Positions 6,998 through 8,337 of a stretch of DNA of 8,337 nucleotides are shown in pieces. The stretch spans positions 1 through 8,337 of the forward strand of contig JAYTCQ010000329.1 in NCBI GenBank assembly GCA_043736395.1, given 5' to 3'. Under the pieces are notes generated by a model. The model did no database searches and was not told the origin of the DNA. It worked only from the letters and a program-made list of their open reading frames with translations. The DNA comes from JAFDVL01 sp043736395 (lineage in GTDB: Bacteria > Acidobacteriota > Blastocatellia > RBC074). The position numbers were made by a program, and so were the translations under genes. Positions within the stretch are counted from its first letter, which is position 1; the number at the start of each line of letters is the position of its first letter.

Positions 6998-8110
6998 ATG
7001 CATCCAATTTTTTGTCAGGCGTTGTGGGCTGCGCTTTCGGCGACGGCTATTATTGCAAGTACGGTGCTAACTGCACTTGCGCAGGCGACTACGATTGTTT
7101 ATGTCGGAAGCGTTGAGAGCAACGAAATTTTTGTTATGCAGCTCAACCGGCAGAACGGCGAATTAACCTTGATCGAAAAAGTTTCGATCCCTGGCGTGGT
7201 GAAAGTTGGAGGCTCGACGCCGATCACGGTCAGCCCTGATCGTCGCTTACTTTTTGTGGCTACGCGCGGTGAACCGCAGATGGTTTCTACGTTTTCGATT
7301 GATGCGAAAAGTGGCAAGCTCAAACATCTTGGCAACGGCCCGCTCGTAGACAGCATGCCCTACATTTCGACTGACCGTACGGGACGCTTTATGTTCGCGG
7401 CTTCTTACCCCGGACACAAGCTCACCGTCAGCCCGATTGATGCAAAAGGAATTCTTCAGTCAACGCAACAAATTTTGCCGGATCATAAAAACGCGCATTC
7501 AATTTTGATAGATAAGCAAAACCGCTTTGTGCTGGCTCCTTCGCTGGGCGACGATATGATCAATCAATTTAAGTTTGATAAGCAGACTGGAAAGCTGGAG
7601 CCGAATTCGCCTGCGTCAGTTTCCGTGAAGGAAAAGACCGGGCCACGTCATCTCGTGTTTCATCCGAACGGAAAGCTCGTGTACGTCCTCGGTGAACTCG
7701 ACGGCGCTGTTCACGTCTTTGATTACGATGCCACAAATGGGCAGCTCAAAGAAAAACAAACGGCAAGCGGATTGCCGCCTGGCACTCCAGGCAGGATCGC
7801 CGGAGCTGATTTGCACCTTACTCCCAACGGCAAATTTCTTTACAACACGGAGCGCACATCAAACACCATCGCCAGCTTTAAGGTTAATCCGGCGGACGGC
7901 ACATTAACGCTGATCGAAACCATCCCAACGGAAGCAAACCCACGCAGTTTCAGCATTGATTCTTCAGGGCGATATTTATTCGTGGTGGGAATGAAATCTC
8001 ACAAGATGTCGAGCTACAAGATTGACGGCAGAAGCGGAAAGCTTGGCAAGCTGAAGGAGTATGAGATGGGCAAGATTCCTAATTGGGTTGAGATTATGGA
8101 TTTGCCGTAA
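6998..8110 (+). CDS. pgl: Exported lactonase-family beta-propeller, 6-phosphogluconolactonase (YbhE/Pgl) type
   Basis: This 370-residue protein belongs to the seven-bladed lactonase family. E. coli Pgl hydrolyses 6-phosphogluconolactone in the pentose phosphate pathway. Features shared with E. coli Pgl as I recall it: an early VYVGSVES strand, SPDRRLLFVATR, ISTDRTGRFMFAASY, the signature GPRHLVFHPNGK, GADLHLTPNGKFLYNTERT, PRSFSIDSSGRYLFVVGMKSH and a final NWV. Unlike cytoplasmic Pgl it starts with a signal peptide: a hydrophobic stretch over residues 8-25 and a probable cleavage site after Ala-Leu-Ala (26-28). It is therefore probably periplasmic or secreted, where the phosphorylated sugar lactone would not normally occur, so another lactone may be the substrate. 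The start is backed by AAGGAG at 6986-6991. It stands alone between two terminators. The family is secure; the substrate is not. Confidence 0.9.
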   Translation: MHPIFCQALWAALSATAIIASTVLTALAQATTIVYVGSVESNEIFVMQLNRQNGELTLIEKVSIPGVVKVGGSTPITVSPDRRLLFVATRGEPQMVSTFSIDAKSGKLKHLGNGPLVDSMPYISTDRTGRFMFAASYPGHKLTVSPIDAKGILQSTQQILPDHKNAHSILIDKQNRFVLAPSLGDDMINQFKFDKQTGKLEPNSPASVSVKEKTGPRHLVFHPNGKLVYVLGELDGAVHVFDYDATNGQLKEKQTASGLPPGTPGRIAGADLHLTPNGKFLYNTERTSNTIASFKVNPADGTLTLIETIPTEANPRSFSIDSSGRYLFVVGMKSHKMSSYKIDGRSGKLGKLKEYEMGKIPNWVEIMDLP

Positions 8111-8135
8111 GGCAGATAAAAGGTATCAGGAACAG

Positions 8136-8169
8136 AAAGCGGCTACCCAAAACAGGTGCCGCTTTTTTT
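8136..8169 (+). terminator. Rho-independent terminator of the lactonase gene
   Basis: AAAGCGGC (8136-8143) pairs with GCCGCTTT (8158-8165). After a single bulged T, ACC (8145-8147) pairs with GGT (8155-8157), leaving a 7-base loop. Seven T residues run from 8163 to 8169. It begins 25 bases after the lactonase stop codon. Confidence 0.95.
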
Positions 8170-8246
8170 GATTCTTCTGTATGAATTTGGCGTTAGAATG
8201 GGCAAGCTCTAAATTTCAAAATTTAATGGAGAGTCTTAAATCAATA

Positions 8247-8337
8247 GTGCAGACAAAAATCAGGCGGCAATGGAGCCATAAGTCCTGAGTTCCTCGTAGC
8301 GAGGATGGTTATGAATGAAAGTCGGGTGCAAATCCAA
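8247..8337 (+). ncRNA. Structured RNA at window edge, possibly the 5' end of a group II intron
   Basis: No reading frame is evident in the 168 bases after the lactonase terminator. From about 8247 the sequence looks like structured RNA. CATAA (8277-8281) pairs with TTATG (8309-8313), CC (8284-8285) with GG (8307-8308), and TCCTCG (8291-8296) with CGAGGA (8300-8305) around the loop TAG. This is followed by AATGAAAGTCGGGTGCAAATCC, a style of sequence found in domain I of bacterial group II introns. GTGCAG at 8247 resembles, but does not exactly match, the GUGYG intron start. Upstream, TAGAAT (8194-8199) could be a -10 box. The element continues past the window, so neither the catalytic domain V nor a reverse transcriptase can be seen. 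Fold fairly sure; class uncertain. Confidence 0.42.

Noticed and set aside
8309..8337. tRNA or cobalamin riboswitch suggested by GGTGCAAATCC
   Set aside because: No acceptor or anticodon stem fits, the T-loop would lack TTC, and the remaining cobalamin-riboswitch boxes are absent from the visible sequence.

Overview
The window reads almost entirely on the + strand and holds six protein genes, a decayed gene fragment, two strong Rho-independent terminators, a large inverted repeat and, at the right edge, the start of what looks like a structured RNA. The organism appears to be a bacterium of middling GC content with well-formed AAGGAG/GAGG ribosome binding sites and Sec-type export. The mix of genes and the GGTTCCCAACCTG-type inverted repeat would fit an environmental lineage such as Acidobacteriota, but that placement is a weak inference.

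Left half (2-5292): an amino-sugar / cell-envelope cluster. A YvcK (GlmR) family UDP-GlcNAc-sensing protein, cut by the window edge, is followed by GlmU (bifunctional GlcN-1-P acetyltransferase / GlcNAc-1-P uridyltransferase), an unrecognised six-helix membrane protein, and GlmS (glucosamine-6-phosphate synthase). GlmS and GlmU catalyse the entry and exit steps of UDP-GlcNAc synthesis. YvcK/GlmR is known in Bacillus subtilis to bind UDP-GlcNAc and stimulate GlmS, so the order sensor-exit enzyme-membrane protein-entry enzyme looks functional. GlmM, the middle enzyme, is not in the window.

Middle (5293-6884): downstream of glmS is a more GC-rich gene for a WGR-domain plus beta-propeller protein. 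Directly after its stop codon lies a degraded copy of the last 27 codons of glmS, with an internal stop codon but no indels. The WGR gene is therefore bracketed by an intact and a ruined glmS 3' end. This looks like the scar of an insertion at, or recombination through, the end of glmS, and is the most interesting observation here.

Right part (6885-8337): a strong terminator hairpin sits only 23 bases upstream of a gene for a secreted lactonase of the 6-phosphogluconolactonase (YbhE/Pgl) family, which ends in its own strong terminator. The last 168 bases contain no gene; their final 91 bases fold into nested stems and resemble the 5' end of a group II intron, but the element runs out of the window.
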